From: Anas platyrhynchos | Taxonomy: Eukaryota; Chordata; Aves; Anseriformes; Anatidae | Direction of reading: 5' to 3' | Length of the DNA stretch: 64,000 nt | Assembly: GCF_047663525.1 (NCBI RefSeq) | Contig: NC_092621.1 | Span: 13,031,001 to 13,095,000, forward strand | Shown here: positions 8,185 through 23,025 of the stretch, piece after piece | How the letters are laid out: the number at the start of each line of letters is the position of its first letter | How positions within the stretch are numbered: position 1 is the first letter of the stretch | Made by a program: the position numbers and the translations under genes | The notes under the pieces: model-generated | Databases searched by the model: none | Seen by the model: only the letters and a program-made list of their open reading frames with translations | Told to the model about the DNA's origin: nothing

Positions 8185-10898
8185 CATTTGAAATATTTTA
8201 TTTTAATTTGAGAGAAACAAAGTGAAGGATCAGAGAAGCAAAATTACACCAATAAAATCATTTGCACATCCGTGTTTTGAATGAGTACCTGAACCCCAGT
8301 GCAACCTCATTGCATGTTTGGGACTCCATCAACAATAGTGTTCATGTGACTGACTCTTCTTGCAGAATCAAGGCAATGTGTAGTAGTAATGCCTTTGGGT
8401 TAGAACCATGTTGTTATGTTGTTTGTATAACGACAAAGAGATTGCAGCCTTAATCCTGAATGGTTTGTGTGTATATCCCTCGATAACATAGTTTGCTGTA
8501 TTTTGAAGGATACTAGATGAAAAAAAATATCAAAAGTGTGAATTGATTTGAGCCAGGGATTGGTGTAGCGAGTTTCCTATTGCAATTTTCTGTGTGTTCA
8601 GCAGTAAATGTGGTATTTTTATGTATGTATTGTATTACAAAGTGTTAAAGTCATCCTATTAAATTTATATTAATATTAATTTAATAAATATTACACAACA
8701 AATGTAAAGTTAGTGGACATTTGCTAGTAGCTAGGTGAAATATATCCTGAATATATAGAGCTAAGGTACAAATTGTTTTCAAATTCAGAACTTTATGCTT
8801 TCTATAAATTATTCTAGAGGAACATATTCTATATTCAACAATGTATGGACATTTTGGCAGCAATTATGGGCATCCTTAATTGCAAAAATATAAGTTATGG
8901 TAACCTTAGAGGTTAGTGTCCGGTAGGTGTGAGGTGGATCATCCAGTGTTAGAATAGCTGTTTATTGTCACAAAATATGTTATTAGAAATATTTAACATT
9001 TGAAAAACAAAGAAACAACACATTGGCAGTTTCAATATAATACAACTTTTTTTTTTCTTTTTTTTCCAGTATTCCTTTGTATGTATATCTTTATTAGAAA
9101 TAGTACAGGTTAGGTTAGTTTCTGATTTTTCAGCCATCAGCAGTAACAAGGTGAGCAGCCCACAAGGAAATGCATAAAATTGATGATACCTGTATATTAT
9201 TGGTAATAACCCCGTATGATAATGGCCTTCTTTAACAGGCAAAAAAGGAAGTACTTTTGAAGTGAAAGTATTATAAAACCTTTTCATACAATTAATCTAT
9301 ATTTGTGTTTTTATGTTATTTTATTAGTGTTACAGCCATACTTAGTAGATGATCCTGAGGTGCAAATATGTGGGAGAGAAGTACTTTTTATCAATGTCTG
9401 CTGTACCTCAGGAGTGAGGACATTGTGTTTGAGGATATTGTACAGGAGCTATCATTTGTGTCTCACTTCCTGTCCCAGCTGTTCACTGTGGAAAATCTCA
9501 CTAGCAAAAGGGAGTGGAGAAAGGGTTTTGGCCCAGCTGTGTGTAGAAACTAAAGGGAAATCCAGTCAAATTGAATGTAGTTGTTGGTGCTGTACATGAA
9601 GGTGCCTACTTGGTTTACACAAGTAACTTTTTAATAAACATTAACATTGAGGAGCATTTTTATGGTAAAGGCTTTCAGTCAGAATAAATTCTAGAAAACT
9701 GTATCTTATTGTTTTCAGTGTTTATGTCAGCTGGTTCTAAGTGGTTTTTCAATTGCAGATCTCAAAATTCTTTTTGTGGTGAGATATTCCCATTCACATC
9801 ATTGCTATAGTTTGATATGACACACTTTGTGTTTTTTTTGCAGCAGCGTGTATGTGTAGACATGAAATGCATTTTACAGGAACTGTGTTAAAAACATCAG
9901 ACTGTAAAGTCAGGCACTCAGATAAGGAAGGAACAAGCTAAGACTTAAGAAACAAACATGATCTAGTCCCCTATGCCACACACTGGGCCTTTAACTACAT
10001 TATTGTACTTCACCCTTACCCTTACAGCCACTATTCAGTGCCTCACACAGTGCATGGGAAATGCCAGCTGACCAGTATACTGTTATAACCCAGTTTATGT
10101 ATTTGTTTTTCTTTGTCATACAGTGTGCAGCCTGCTGCCTTACTACTTGCTGCATTGCATCCAAGTCTTTCAATGAATGCTGAGGTGTTTTCATCAGAAA
10201 ATTATCATCAAAATATATATCTATGCTTTACAAATATTAGAGGTCATGTCTTTAGCTTATCCGTAATATTTTATTTCAATTTTTCTAGATGGAAGATTGA
10301 AACTCAGTCAAAATTTTGAGTTTTAAAAGTGTTTATAAATCTTGAATATGTAAATTGGTATGTTTATTCTGGATATATTTACTTATTTTACAGCATGTAG
10401 TGAGTTCATAACATTATTTTCTTTCATTTTATTTGTAGCTGTGTCTCACACTTCAACATAGCAGGCCCATTGTTGCTCATGCTGCATCCCTAAGAAGTAT
10501 ACAGTGAGTTTTCACTTGTAGTCTAGACATCTTTTCAGTTTCAACTGTCTCGGTCATGCCAAGATTTCCAAAAATAGATTTCCTGTCCTGAAAAATTAAA
10601 AATAATCTCCCTCCATAATATGAAGAACCCAAAATCTCTATAGGAAAATCAGAGACAGCAACTGGATAATAATCCAAAACCTGCATGTGATTAATAGCTT
10701 GTCCACAATATTGGAGACATTCATAATGCTACTTCCAGCAGGAGCTAGCAACCATGAAGAATGTCCTAAGCATTGGCTATTGGCCATGAAGGATGACGCT
10801 TTGCCTTTTAGAGTGGTAATAGTTGTAGTTGATGTAAACTGGAAATGGAAACTTCTGCAGCCTAGTGGTCAGACCATTTCATTGCAGTGTTTGTCTGC

Positions 10899-10931
10899 TG
10901 TACAAACAATATGTTTGTACAAACAATATGT
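10899..10931. repeat. 17-bp tandem duplication
   Basis: TGTACAAACAATATGT occurs at 10899-10914 and again at 10916-10931, one base apart. The units contain the palindrome TGTACA. Confidence 0.9.
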
Positions 10932-11510
10932 ATGTACATAATATTTATGCTGAATTGTGTGACTGTGTTAGGAAAGCAGGACCATTCTAGGTATAGTATG
11001 CTTGTTCTTAGCCAAAATGTTGCCTTTGGGATGTAGGAAGCCCAACTTCAATCTGTATCAGACCGAGTTGTTCTTGAATCTCTTTTTCCCCCACATATAG
11101 CTTTTTATGTTCTAATCATCTGCTCTAATTATGGCCAGTAGGCTCTGGGTATGGAACAGGTAGAACAAGTAGTTCTAAGTCTTATTTTTTTTTTTTTTCC
11201 TTTACTTTACTTTCCCAGTGATGAAAGTTTTCTGTGAAAATAAGCTGCTTTTTTTTCTTTTTGCAGTAAGAGTTGTTTTTGACACATTGGCAGTTTTCAG
11301 CAGACGATCTTCTGGATATGTTTTTTTTTTTAATTGTTTGTTTTTATTAACTGTATGTTATTGAAATTTATTAATAGAAATGCAACATCCGTTAGAGAAT
11401 CTCTTTTTGCTATGCAACACTGTCTTGCTCTTGGGACTGAATTGTAGGTGTAAGCAACCGTAATTCTGACATTCTTTAATACTTTAATGCTTGGCTTTAT
11501 AGTTCTAACC

Positions 11511-11550
11511 CTCTTTCTCTCTCTCTCTTTTTTTTTTTTTTTTTTTTTTT
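11511..11550. repeat. (CT)n-(T)n tract
   Basis: A CT-rich stretch followed by 23 T; a strong polypyrimidine tract not followed by a convincing exon. Confidence 0.9.
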
Positions 11551-13353
11551 ACTGATGTAACTTACCAAACTCCTGAAATGTAAGCACGTGTCTGTGACAG
11601 TGCAACCCCTATCTCTTATGTCTGAACTAACAATCTCTCCTCTGTGTTGACCAGATACTCAGAAAGGATGAAGTTACAAATATTTTTTTTTCTGAAATTT
11701 TATTTTTATGTCTTAGGTTTCAATAAAGACTGTCCCACTTCTTGCATGTCATCTTCCATTCAGATATGTAGCTATCACTTTTTCTTCAGAGATGCTTTCT
11801 GGTCATTAACTGGGGAGGGGGAGGGGAAGGCAGAATGCAGAGGTCTCATTGGATGCTACACAGCAGATACTTACGTAGCTTTGGGAAAAATAAGCTGGAA
11901 CATGTTTTATGTAATTTAAAAGTTGGAAAAATTTTGGTAAGACTATAATAGAAGTGTTGTAAGGATGCATGGAGAGTGCTTTGTGGAGATATAAAACCAG
12001 TTAAAGTTATGTTTTTTTTCTGAATGGAAAATTAAAAATCTGCCCAACTATTTATTTGTAAAATTTCTCACTCAAAAGCTAGTAGACATGATTGTTTTTT
12101 ATTGCAAGGTATTCCATTTTTGGTTTTTCTTTGCTTGAATAATGGGAATTGAATTGTTTTCCAATAGCATGCTCAGTGATGATTGGTTCTTTCTGGCAGT
12201 TTTTTTGTTTTTTGTTTTTTTTTTCTAACTCATATTTAGGAATAACCTGTAACATAGAAAAAGCTAGAAAAAGCTTTATACTAGAATTGGGCAATTATAT
12301 AAGCAATTGAAATATTGCTTAAGTGTTGCTAGTCAATTTCTAAAATATATGTTGCTCCCTACTTATTTTGTATAGGTGAGACTCTTTTAGGTTTTCTAGC
12401 ACTATTAAAAGGCACTGACTTTACTTCCGACTTTGCTAAACTTCAGTCATATTGGCTGAAAGTGTCCATGCTGGGATGATTGCCATTAATAGCAATAGTG
12501 ACCAACTGTTTTAATAAAGCTTCAAACAAAAAAAATGTTCATTGGATTCTAAGGGTCAGCCTAGAGAAAAAAATGTTCAAAAATAATTTCTGACTTTTTC
12601 TTCAAGTCGTTTGAACTTCCCCATTTTTTGAGAGACAACCTTAAAATTTGAGTGAGGAGAGTTTTGCAGTAGGAATGTGCATTTTGTTGCCATTTGAAAA
12701 TCTGTCAAAAAATTATGCAAGTTAGTGGTGTCTGAAAAATTAGTTGGCTTCCCTGATTGTAAATATTAAAGTTGGAAAATGCTGTATGCACAACAGGACT
12801 TCTCCAAGTAAGTACAGTTGGTTATAAGCACTGGGATGTGGTGCGGACTGCTTTGTTTGTGGGTGGCTGTTCAGTGCTTATCCACAGCGTTGATTTGTTC
12901 AGGTGTGGAAAAGACAAGAACTGAGGTTACTTGTGTTCGGAAAGGCGAACACATGGAGGAGAAGAGGGAACAGAATTTGCACAGACGGGGAGGGAATGGG
13001 AGCTTGAAGGGCAAGAATTTGGGAGGAGGGTAAGACCTTGGAGTTCCTAAGGAAATGATGACTACCTGACAGGACTGGTATGGGAGTGGGTGGGACAGAT
13101 GCAAGCGTCCTTGGTGAAGCTGCAGGAAGAGCTGTGAAATAGTTTTAACAAGAAACTAAGAGGAGAGTGGTCTGGAACTGGGTGTAGAGTCAAGGGAAAC
13201 TGTGTAGCAGTGAGAATGAGTGGGAAGTATCTTCTGAGAGAGGCCAGCGAGGGGAGGTGGAGCAAACTGCCTGAGAAGCCAAAACTACAAAACAAGGATT
13301 GGCTGGGGAAAGCAGCATTATTTCACACACAGGAATTTGTTGTTAGAATTGCC

Positions 13354-13379
13354 TTTTTTTTTTTTTTTTTTTTTTTTTT
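13354..13379. repeat. Poly(T) run, 26 bp
   Basis: Pure T run at the right-hand edge of a purine-rich patch. Confidence 0.93.
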
Positions 13380-13880
13380 AACTGAGGAAATCACATAATG
13401 AGAAAAAAGCCCAGAAATAATGTGGAGTACATCTTGTAATTGCAAATGGTAGGGAAATCTGTAGTACAGATTATCTGTGTAGCCTGCATTTGGCATCTTT
13501 ATGAATGCATTGTGGTAGTCCTGAAGTCCACTGTCACTGTTCCTGTGACAAGATGCCTATTTCACTGACTGTGTTAAATAAAAGTAGCGTCCTTAATAGA
13601 GATTTAAAACAAAACAAGAAAAACAACAGATTAGATTGATGTCTCATAGGATTGGCTTTAGAGATCGTTGATCCTGGCCTGGGGAAAGGGATAGACTCCT
13701 GAGATTGCTTCCAGTCCTGTTTTTTATGTTTAAATATTTTGTTATCTCTTTGGTGTTCAATCTATAGTCCTTTGCCTTAATCACTTCACATCATTAGACC
13801 CTGCTCTAGAGATAGAAATCTTAATTTCTTCACAGGCTTTTCTGTAGCTTGCATTGGAATATCGGAATGCTTCACAAATG

Positions 13881-13896
13881 TTTTTTTTTTTTTTTT
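13881..13896. repeat. Poly(T) run
   Basis: Sixteen T in a row. Confidence 0.9.
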
Positions 13897-16800
13897 AATG
13901 TTTTTGAGCAGAGAATATAATCTTAAAAAGTTAGGAAATGGGATGTAAAAGTTGGTCATTAGCTCTGTGACTCCAAAAGTCCAACTAGAGCAGCTGTAGG
14001 ACCTGACATTTAAATTAACCTGCTTTTTTTAATCATAACATGTGATAGTATTATAGCACATTTCATTAATTTTGGTTACAATATAGCTAATCAGTACTTC
14101 TTCAAACTTGGTGTCAGAGCATGCAGGAAAAAAGAAACACAGAAATGTTTACTGTTAGTAATAGAAGTGGAATCAGATTCCTAAAAGCAGCATTTTTTTT
14201 CCTGCAGTCTGATCTCCGGCTTCTTTTGCTTCATACTTCTTTCACTTTTACTTCAAGAGTCATGTATATAACTGACCTTATAGCCTTATGAATAGCTTCT
14301 GATTCATCTCCAGAGCAGATCCCTCCCGTACACTGAAAGGAGGTTGGGCCTATGGGTGGGAGGGGAATGTTACATGATTATATAATCAAAAGGCTGACAG
14401 AATTCCTGAGTGCAAGGGGCATTTATTAACTTTTGATTGACTTTGCAAATGTGATCTTTTAGCCCGGGTGTGGGGGAGGTTTCCTGATAGAAGTCCAGAA
14501 AGCTTTGAATTTGGGTGGATACACAGACAATGTGATGTTTAAGTATCTGTTGATGTGAAGGCTGACTTCTTTTCTGTGTTGAATGTTCTGTTTTAAAAAG
14601 TTGAATCAAGTTAGATCTTCAACATTTTTAATTATGAATTCTAATGTTTGTTAGAATGTATCTACTACATCTTTTTAAGTGTTGCCTTGTAAACTAACTA
14701 CTACAGTATAGTAAGTAAAATTGTAAACTTGATTTCTGCATCATAAAAAGGAATTGGAATGAGATCAAAAAGGGGCTTCATTGTTGTGATACTGCTGTTG
14801 AACAGGTTGGCCCCCTTGTGTCAGTCACAAATTTGAGATGTGTGAGCTTGCCAAATGGAACTGATAACTCCGGTGGTGCTGATTAAAATACCTATATAGA
14901 AAACATTGAAGAGATTTTTACCTCCTAAAAGAGAGTTTAAATCAATTTATTTGATACTCATATTCTCTCTTTAAGGCTCTTTCCCTGTTCTAATTAATTT
15001 TCTTTGCAATGTGGTGTGATGTACTACTACTCCTTCAAAAGGAAGAGAAGGGTATGCCTGCTACCTCATAAAGTCTTAGAGCTAGTGGAAGACTCTAATG
15101 GATAGTGACAAATATATGTTTGAACCACCTGCTACTGAGGAGGATGTTAGAATCTGGGTATCTGCTATCCCAAGCAAGTGGTCTTCAGTGCAGCTGAGAT
15201 CTTGGGTGAAGGGATGAAGGCAGTGGCTATGGTGTGAAGTACTCAGTTCTCTGTGCATTCAAAATGTGTGTGTATATAACTGGACTTTTCGTACTTTGAG
15301 GATCTTGCCCTGGTGTAGATACAGAACAGGTGTTGAGTTTTTTAGTTCTGCAAAAATAGTGGCAGTTCCAGCATATGCTGAAGCAAAACTGTAGGTGAAC
15401 TTTATTGGTGGGAATTTAGATGACTAATGGCATAGATGGAGAGTTGTAGGAACACACTATGCACTCTAGGGTCACTATTATAAAAGATTATTTAGAGTTA
15501 TGGCTCTGCATATTTACTCACTGGAGTAATTCCGTCTGCTTCTATCTAGTATGATGTAAAGGTTGGTCATGTTATTTACAGAAGTAGATCATTTATTTTT
15601 ACCACAGAATATATCATTAAAATATTTGAGGAATTGCAATAAAAATGGTTTGGTTTAAAAACTGTTTTGTCTGTAATTCTCTAAATATTATTATATGAAC
15701 GAACCATCATAATACCACAAGGTAAACATTCTCAGTTTTCATATCACATTGTAATCTGTCTGCAACCTTGAGGAAGAAAAATGAAAGCTACTTATTTAAT
15801 TTAGTGCCATGTTAAAAATTATATTGAATTAGTAGACTTCAAATAGGATTTCTCTCTCTTTCTGTAAATGTTTGTGTTTATTTCTGATAAATCCTTTTTC
15901 TAGGCTCAAATTAGACATACGATGTCATGGGATTCAGCAAGTTCTTAATCACATCTTGATAAATAATTAGTCAATGAAGTCTTATAAAACAGTTCTGTAG
16001 ATGGACTTCTGAAGATTCTACATAACTTGTTAAGTCCTAGTAATTTGAAGTTATTGCATGTTCAGCTATGGTGAACGTTCAATTGTATATATGTAGCCTG
16101 TGGCAATGGCACATAACTCGATTTAATTTAACCCTGTTTCATTGCTGGCTAAGGAAGGTTGAATTAGTTTGCATTTTTCATGGGCTAAGTGTGTATATGC
16201 GCAATTATTGAAAGTCAGCTGATGAGTAGCTTCAAAGTCTGGGCTAATCAACTTGCCTAAAAGTGGCTAAAAGTCCATTTAGTCCTGTGTGAATTCTGAG
16301 AGAGAACAGTGTTTGTCAGAATCAAACTGTTAAAGGTCTCCTACCTACACCTAATTACTGATACAGGTGTGAATTTGAACAAGTTTTTTGAGAAGGACAG
16401 TAAAAATGGATGAAATATCTCATTCTAAGATACATTAATTTTTAAATCCAGTTAGAAGATATCATAAAGCTTGTTATACATACATGAAGTCAACTATTTT
16501 AGGCAAGAACAGAAAAACATAGTCTGTTTTATGATCATCAGCCTTATATGCTCATGCTGTTTATAATGAAAAAGAAACAAAAACTAGAAGATGAGTGTAC
16601 TTTAGTTTTCTTGTGGAAGACTTAAAGTATTAGGAAGATCACATTAGTCTTGAGTACATTTTAGTTTCACGTATGTGATTACGGTGAATAAAATATTCTG
16701 TAAATCAAGTTGCATATGGGCTTATTAGTAGGGTTCCATGTCAGTGCTTTAAAATGATTTTTGTGGAAATGTCCATTTTCAGTGTGTTTATACAGGTATA

Positions 16801-19800
16801 ATTATTTGAAATTGATACATGTCAACATATTTGCTTCCTGAAATAAGTTAGAATTCTCAGCTGGACTTTAAATAGGTTGGTCCCTGTATCTTAGGGTATT
16901 CAAATATAGTAAAATATTTAGTCACTGAGCTCAATGATTTTAAATTGGAACACACAAGAGTATTCAAGAAGTGCTTTTATTTTTATTTAAATGATATATA
17001 ATCACTGTATAGGTTAGATTTACCCCACTAAGACCAACAGTAACTCTAATGACTCCGTCTTAGTTGCTTGGTGTTGTTCTTGTGGTTAATTAGGGTTTTG
17101 TCATAATAAATGTTAAACATTTTATTAAACTTCATAGGATAAAGACCTGTGGAATGGATGGAGGGTATGGGGGAAGTGAAGGTATTGGACTGTGGCTGGG
17201 AGTGCTTATTGCTAAGATGTAACAGTAGGCTCTCACTTCTGTGGTTTCCTTGCAGTAACTTTCTGAATTCTGAACATAGTTTAATGAATTCAGCATTCGT
17301 GTAGCTTACTAATGTGCTAATCAATGGTTTGTTAATGTGGCATTAACTAACTTCAGATAACTTGGTAGAATTTATATCATCTGCGTAAAAGGTTTTTATG
17401 TATGATTGGATAATGATCCAGATACTTTTCCATGGAAAAGGATAGAGTCATGTTTAAAATCTTGCCTTAAGTCTTTCAGGAATTAAAAAACTGAAAACAA
17501 AACAAAACACCTACTTGAGAGCCAGTGTTATAGAAGATCTAGAAGAATATGTTTGCTAGGAGTAAACATTAGGAATAATTAGCAGTGGAGGGAGATCAAA
17601 TTCTTTGTAGTAAGAAGCTCGTAAACACAAATGTAAATTAATATTGGATAATGTTAGATAGCAAGTTAGTACTATGCAGAATACTATTGCCAATATAAAC
17701 TTGTCTCATACAAATATTATCATGTGTGCCAAAACATGCAGACAGTCATGTTAAACATGTGGCCTGGGAAAGCCATTTGTGGTTCTGCATGTCGCAATTT
17801 ATGGTCTCCCCTGGCAACTGTTAAAGAGAAGAAAGGTTTATGAATTGAGATGTGTCCCTGGATCATGTCCTGTGAGTTAAAATTTTGCTTTTGTTTGTTT
17901 GTTTTTGAGAAGAGGGTCTGTGTTGCCACAGGAACAGATCTTTTCCTTATTTCTACTTAGCTGCTCTCCTCTAAGTTGTAAGTTTTATCACAGGTGTTGG
18001 TGGCGGGTTCAACATTAGGAGAAAACAGGACAGGAACTCAAAAGTTTGAAGTGCTGGATAAATGGCTAGCAAAGAACAGCGTCCCTACCTGTATAGGTAC
18101 CTCAGCATCTGAAGTAAAAAGGGAAGACAAGAAACTCAGAATAGCTACTTCTTATTACACTTGAGTGTATGCATCAGTCTTGATGCCAGTTTAAAGTAGT
18201 TGAGGCCTGATCCATTTCAGCTGCTTCTGGTCTCTGTTTCAATGTCATGTGAATCAGGCTAGCAGGGTGTCATGGTTCATTTTTAATGTCTGTATTGCCA
18301 GAATTTTCCCATAAGGATGTGTAGCCTCTGGGCCCTCTTTGTGCTAAAGTAATTTTCAGTTTGGAAAAAAGCAAATTGATTCTATTCGTTCTGCAATAGC
18401 AAGGCTACAGAGGACTGAGGATCTTCTCCAAAATGAGCTTGTGATATTCGTGAAATAATGTCTCACACGAGAAAGATGAGCCACCTTTCTAAAAGGTGGG
18501 TGTGTATCACCTGCATCCCAAGGCAAACAGCAGAGATCATCTTTAGCTTTCCCTTATGGGTACTGCCATGCATACGTATAGCAACGCATCTTACCTTGCG
18601 CGTACCGATCTTCATTGGTCAGCTAAGGATGGCAGGCAAATAACACTAGGTGTATCTATCTCATAATAGGATAACCTGAAATACATAACATTGTTATTTT
18701 AGTATGATTTAAAATCTTTAGTGTATAAATCATTGAAAAATATGATCATCCCATTTCAGTGGCCTTTTAATGCTTTTTCAGCACTCTTCATGATGTAATG
18801 TATTTTAAAATACATCCCCTTCCTAGAGAAAACCAACTCTTTGTTGCAGTTGAACAGGTTAAATAAAGTGTTCAGCCCAGAATCATGTACATTCTATTAA
18901 TATTAGAAAATCAAGCATCACTGAGCGATCTAGTCTTCATTTTATGTACTGATTCATCTGCATGGTCAATTATGGCTGCTGTTTATGTCTCTGTAGTATA
19001 TGGGCCATGGTTCACCTTTGCCTTAGCAACAGCTGGGACAATGCTGCTGTCTGAATTCTGTAGTAGAAGGCTTGGTATTAATACCTTAGAGAAATTAAGG
19101 GCTATAATTAGCCCTCTATTCCACTGTAGTGAGTCTTAGATCCTTAAGAAAAGAAGCATGTAGAAGATGGTCATCATTTAGAGTAAAGTGCCTGAAGAAT
19201 AAAGAATGTAGGGGATAAAGGCTGGTTACAGGCAGGGAAAGGAGGATTCGCTATGGATTGTCTTGATCGTGCAAGGACTCATCTGACCATCGTGGAGCAG
19301 TTTCTGGGCCTTCTCCACCTTCCCATATTGTAGGCAGCTTGGCAGTTCAGTCAGTATCTTACAACTGTCCATAGCCTAATAATTGCTTCTGAGCAAAAAT
19401 TCAAGTTTTAATATTTTCCATTCAATTTAATGAACAACTTCTGGGAGAAAGGATTCACGTAATTTCTGTCTCTCTAGCAATTGATGGTGAGGGAATTAAG
19501 ATTTTCACTAGTGTCTCTCCTCTATACTTAATTTACATGACTTCATATGTGGTAATGTAATCTGAGTAATATTTTTAAATGTCTGGCTATTTCTCTTTTG
19601 TACATGTGCAGGATAATAGCTGTACAATTTTGTATGGATCTTGCAATTGCTTCTTGATTTTCCTGTTATTTTCTAGATCCTATTATGGTCCACTTCAGAG
19701 AGCCTTAGACAGCTTTGATCTCATGGATGATTTTAAATTTTGCTAAATAGGCAAGTATTCCAAGACATTACAGGAGATGGCTAGAACTTTTGGAATATGT

Positions 19801-20709
19801 TTGGTTGTTATGGTACTAATGCGTTTTGTTTTGTTTTAATGTTCCTGTAGCTGACAAAAACTCGGTTTACCAGGTGTGAGTTTAGAAAACAGAAGACCGG
19901 GGGGGCTTTAGATGCCTATAGTTCAGTTTGTCACCTCTCACCCATAACCCTTTTGGGCCATGTTTCTATGATAAGGCAATGGTCACGTGGCTGTACAGCT
20001 TCCCATCATCAGGACTGCTACATCTGCATTTCCTTAAGCTTAGAAAAATATTGCATGTGCAGTGATTGCATCAAGGCTAACTAGGAAAATTATGGCAGCC
20101 AATGAAGAATAGCTTTATAGGTAAATTTTCAAATTTCTTGTGTTATAAATTGTTGTTGTACAGGTTGGACAGTATAGTACTTGCAGAGTGTAAAGACTAT
20201 TAATAAAACTTGTGTGGATTACATTAAATTAATTTACTACCTGTTTTCAGAATGTAGGGGTTTATTAGGGGTGACCATGCTTAGTCACTGTATATCCCAT
20301 TCTAAATTCTGTTTACCCAAACAGGAATCCTTTCACCACAGTAGAGCTTTGAATGGTATTAAAATCGTGTAAGTCTAGTTTATTCAAAACTGTTGAGTTG
20401 TAGTGAGAAATAGTTGAGCTACACAGCTATGATCTCCTGGTTCTAAAAGTGGAAAATTAAGGAAAAATGTTTTTATGTAAAAATTGATGAATAAATTTTT
20501 TTCACCAAGTTATATTTACTTTTTATGGTAAGAACCCTATTTAACAGCGTGGTTTAATTTATACCTGAGAAAAGGACAGGCTTTAAAAAGTAGATTAAAA
20601 ATGTAGATAGTGATAGTGCTGCTGCATGCAGTAGTTACAAATGGATCTAACAGTCCATTCTGGATTACTTGTTTCCCTATCCCCTGGGGATAAGGATTTA
20701 AGGTGGAAA

Positions 20710-20724
20710 TTTTTTTTTTTTTTT
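20710..20724. repeat. Poly(T) run
   Basis: About fifteen T in a row in AT-rich intron. Confidence 0.9.
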
Positions 20725-22431
20725 AACCATGTTACCAGACAGATTGTCATATGCAAGAGTTTAACTATGAAAAACACCCATGGAACCTGAAGTTCTCTCA
20801 TCATTTGTAGGTTTATAGTGTTTCTTCTCTTGAGCATAATTTTGATACTTCTTGTCCAGCCACTACTGTAACTGTAGCTTCAGTTTTCTTATACTGAAAT
20901 AGTTGTTAATTTGCTGTGGGGGAGGTATTACTGGCCAGAAATTCTCATGATCAACTTCATATAATTAATCCTGGTTGTGTTATTTGTGAGTGTGTGCTTA
21001 TATATAATACAAAGAGAGGTGGGAAATCTTAATTTGAAAAACAACTTGAGTACTAGAAAGAGACTAAACACGCACGCACGCACACCCCTTCTCAGTCAGT
21101 TAAATATTAGAATACTGCCAGTTGAGTTTCAGTGTTTTCTAAAACTATGGAGGATATAGAAAAATCCTTATGAGGAAAAATAAGTTATTTCCAATCTGGC
21201 TTATTGTATTAAACCACGAAGATGGTACAAAACCAGACCTTTATATTAATAGTAATCAAAGAATAAATCTCTGTACTTCAGGTTACCCATGCAGTATGAT
21301 TTCTGTTTTTCAAGTTACTAGTTTGAAGAGCAAGTAGACAAAGCACAGTAAAATGATGTAGAGGGTGGTATTATTTTAAAAGAAAAAAAAATCAGCACCT
21401 TATCAGCACAGAACATTTCTGCACCCTTCATCTAGTCAGTTGTCATACACAGCTTGTGCCTTATGACTCTTGAAATTGGATGACTGATCTAAGTGCCTTT
21501 TTTCACCTGCTGCTCAAGAGGTCTTGGTCACATTGTGGCAGAAATCCCGACAATTAGGTACTTTTTCTTGGTGGTGGTAATCTCTACAATTGCAGCATGT
21601 GGTGTTTGGGAAATCATACAAACTGGTGTTTTTAAAGAATGTGTTGTCATAGTCTGTTTGTTAAGCTTTGCTTTAAACATACAATTGCAAGTTAAATTTG
21701 GAGTTGCCGCTTGCTACTAGTAGGCCTCAATGAACAGCTGTGTGAGGCTATACCTTGCACAAATTACACCTTGATTTCCAAAACCGTCAGTAGTACATGA
21801 TCTACGCTCTCTCAAAGGTTCTGTCTAAGACTGATGCTTGCTTACAACTTAGAAGCACCAGGTGCTGGAGCATGCAGGCTCTGGTAAAAGTACAAGGAAT
21901 TTTAGCAGACCTAGGCAATGAAAATAGCTTTTTGAGGAAAAGAAAACACAAACAAGTGTTACAAGTTTAAGAATGAACTGAAAAAATATTTTAATGAAAA
22001 GCTTTTGGATAAGAAGGGCGTTTTCCTTTGTGTTGTGCATTACCTAACATGTGGGATCTATTCATTATTGAACTCTGTTGCTACTGCAGCTGTATCTGAT
22101 TGTGAATAGTATAAAAACTGACACAGTCTATGATTAAATCATTTGCTGAACTAATACAGTTTTGTTAAGCAGTCAAAATTTTGGAACTAAGCCATATATG
22201 CCCAGATATGTTTGAAGCTTGTTGGTCCTACTTCTTACTGCTTATGGAGTGTGAAAAATTAGTATCATTTTGAACATGCCATGCTACAAACAGCAATCCA
22301 GAAAGTGTGATCAACTGTAGGTATTAATGCATTTTTATATAAATTACTGCTTAAAAGGCAGGTCCTTTAAGTTACTAAGTTTTACTCTGTAATGTCCATA
22401 ACTTACAGTTTTACTGTGTTTAGTACAGTCC

Positions 22432-22447
22432 TTTTTTTTTTTTTTTT
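22432..22447. repeat. Poly(T) run
   Basis: Sixteen T in a row. Confidence 0.9.
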
Positions 22448-22798
22448 AGATGCCCTGTGTTAAATGAATGCAAGGAGATGGGAATTATGCACTCTTTAAA
22501 GTTATTGTTATAGCTCTGTCTTTGCTTCTGTCATGTGCTGAGGTGTTTTTTCTATTCAGAATGTGAGGGGGTTGTTTGGAGTGGAGACTGCCTGTGGTGT
22601 TAAATTATTAGTAATTTTTAGTTTAGTGGTGTGGACAGGCCGTTATCCTTCAGATTAGGGTAGGATAACTCAATTTGGCTTGATCTGTCTTTTGTTAAAA
22701 GTGAAATCACTTAGCTACTTAGGTGGAGTGGCAAATTTAGAAATAAATGATTTACTTTGAATTGGTGATTCTTACCTCTGACATTCGTGGCTTACAGC

Positions 22799-22815
22799 TT
22801 TTTTTTTTTTTTTTT
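22799..22815. repeat. Poly(T) run
   Basis: Seventeen T in a row. Confidence 0.9.
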
Positions 22816-22980
22816 AAGCAAATAGGAGAATTTTGCTAAGAAAAAAAGTACAAGTGTAAAAAAAGAAACATCTAAACCCATCAAACTGTGATACACTACA
22901 TTTTCCTTTATTAGCGTGTTATATAAGTTCTTTGGGAATTTTCCTTGGCTTTATCCTGTCGTTGTTATGTTTGAATTTCC

Positions 22981-23025
22981 TTTTTTTTTTTTTTTGTTGT
23001 TGTTGTTGCTGTTGTCGTTGTTTTT
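22981..23025. repeat. (T)n-(GTT)n microsatellite
   Basis: T15 followed by GTT units with GCT and GTC interruptions. On the minus strand it gives a glutamine-rich reading frame, which is not a gene. Confidence 0.92.
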
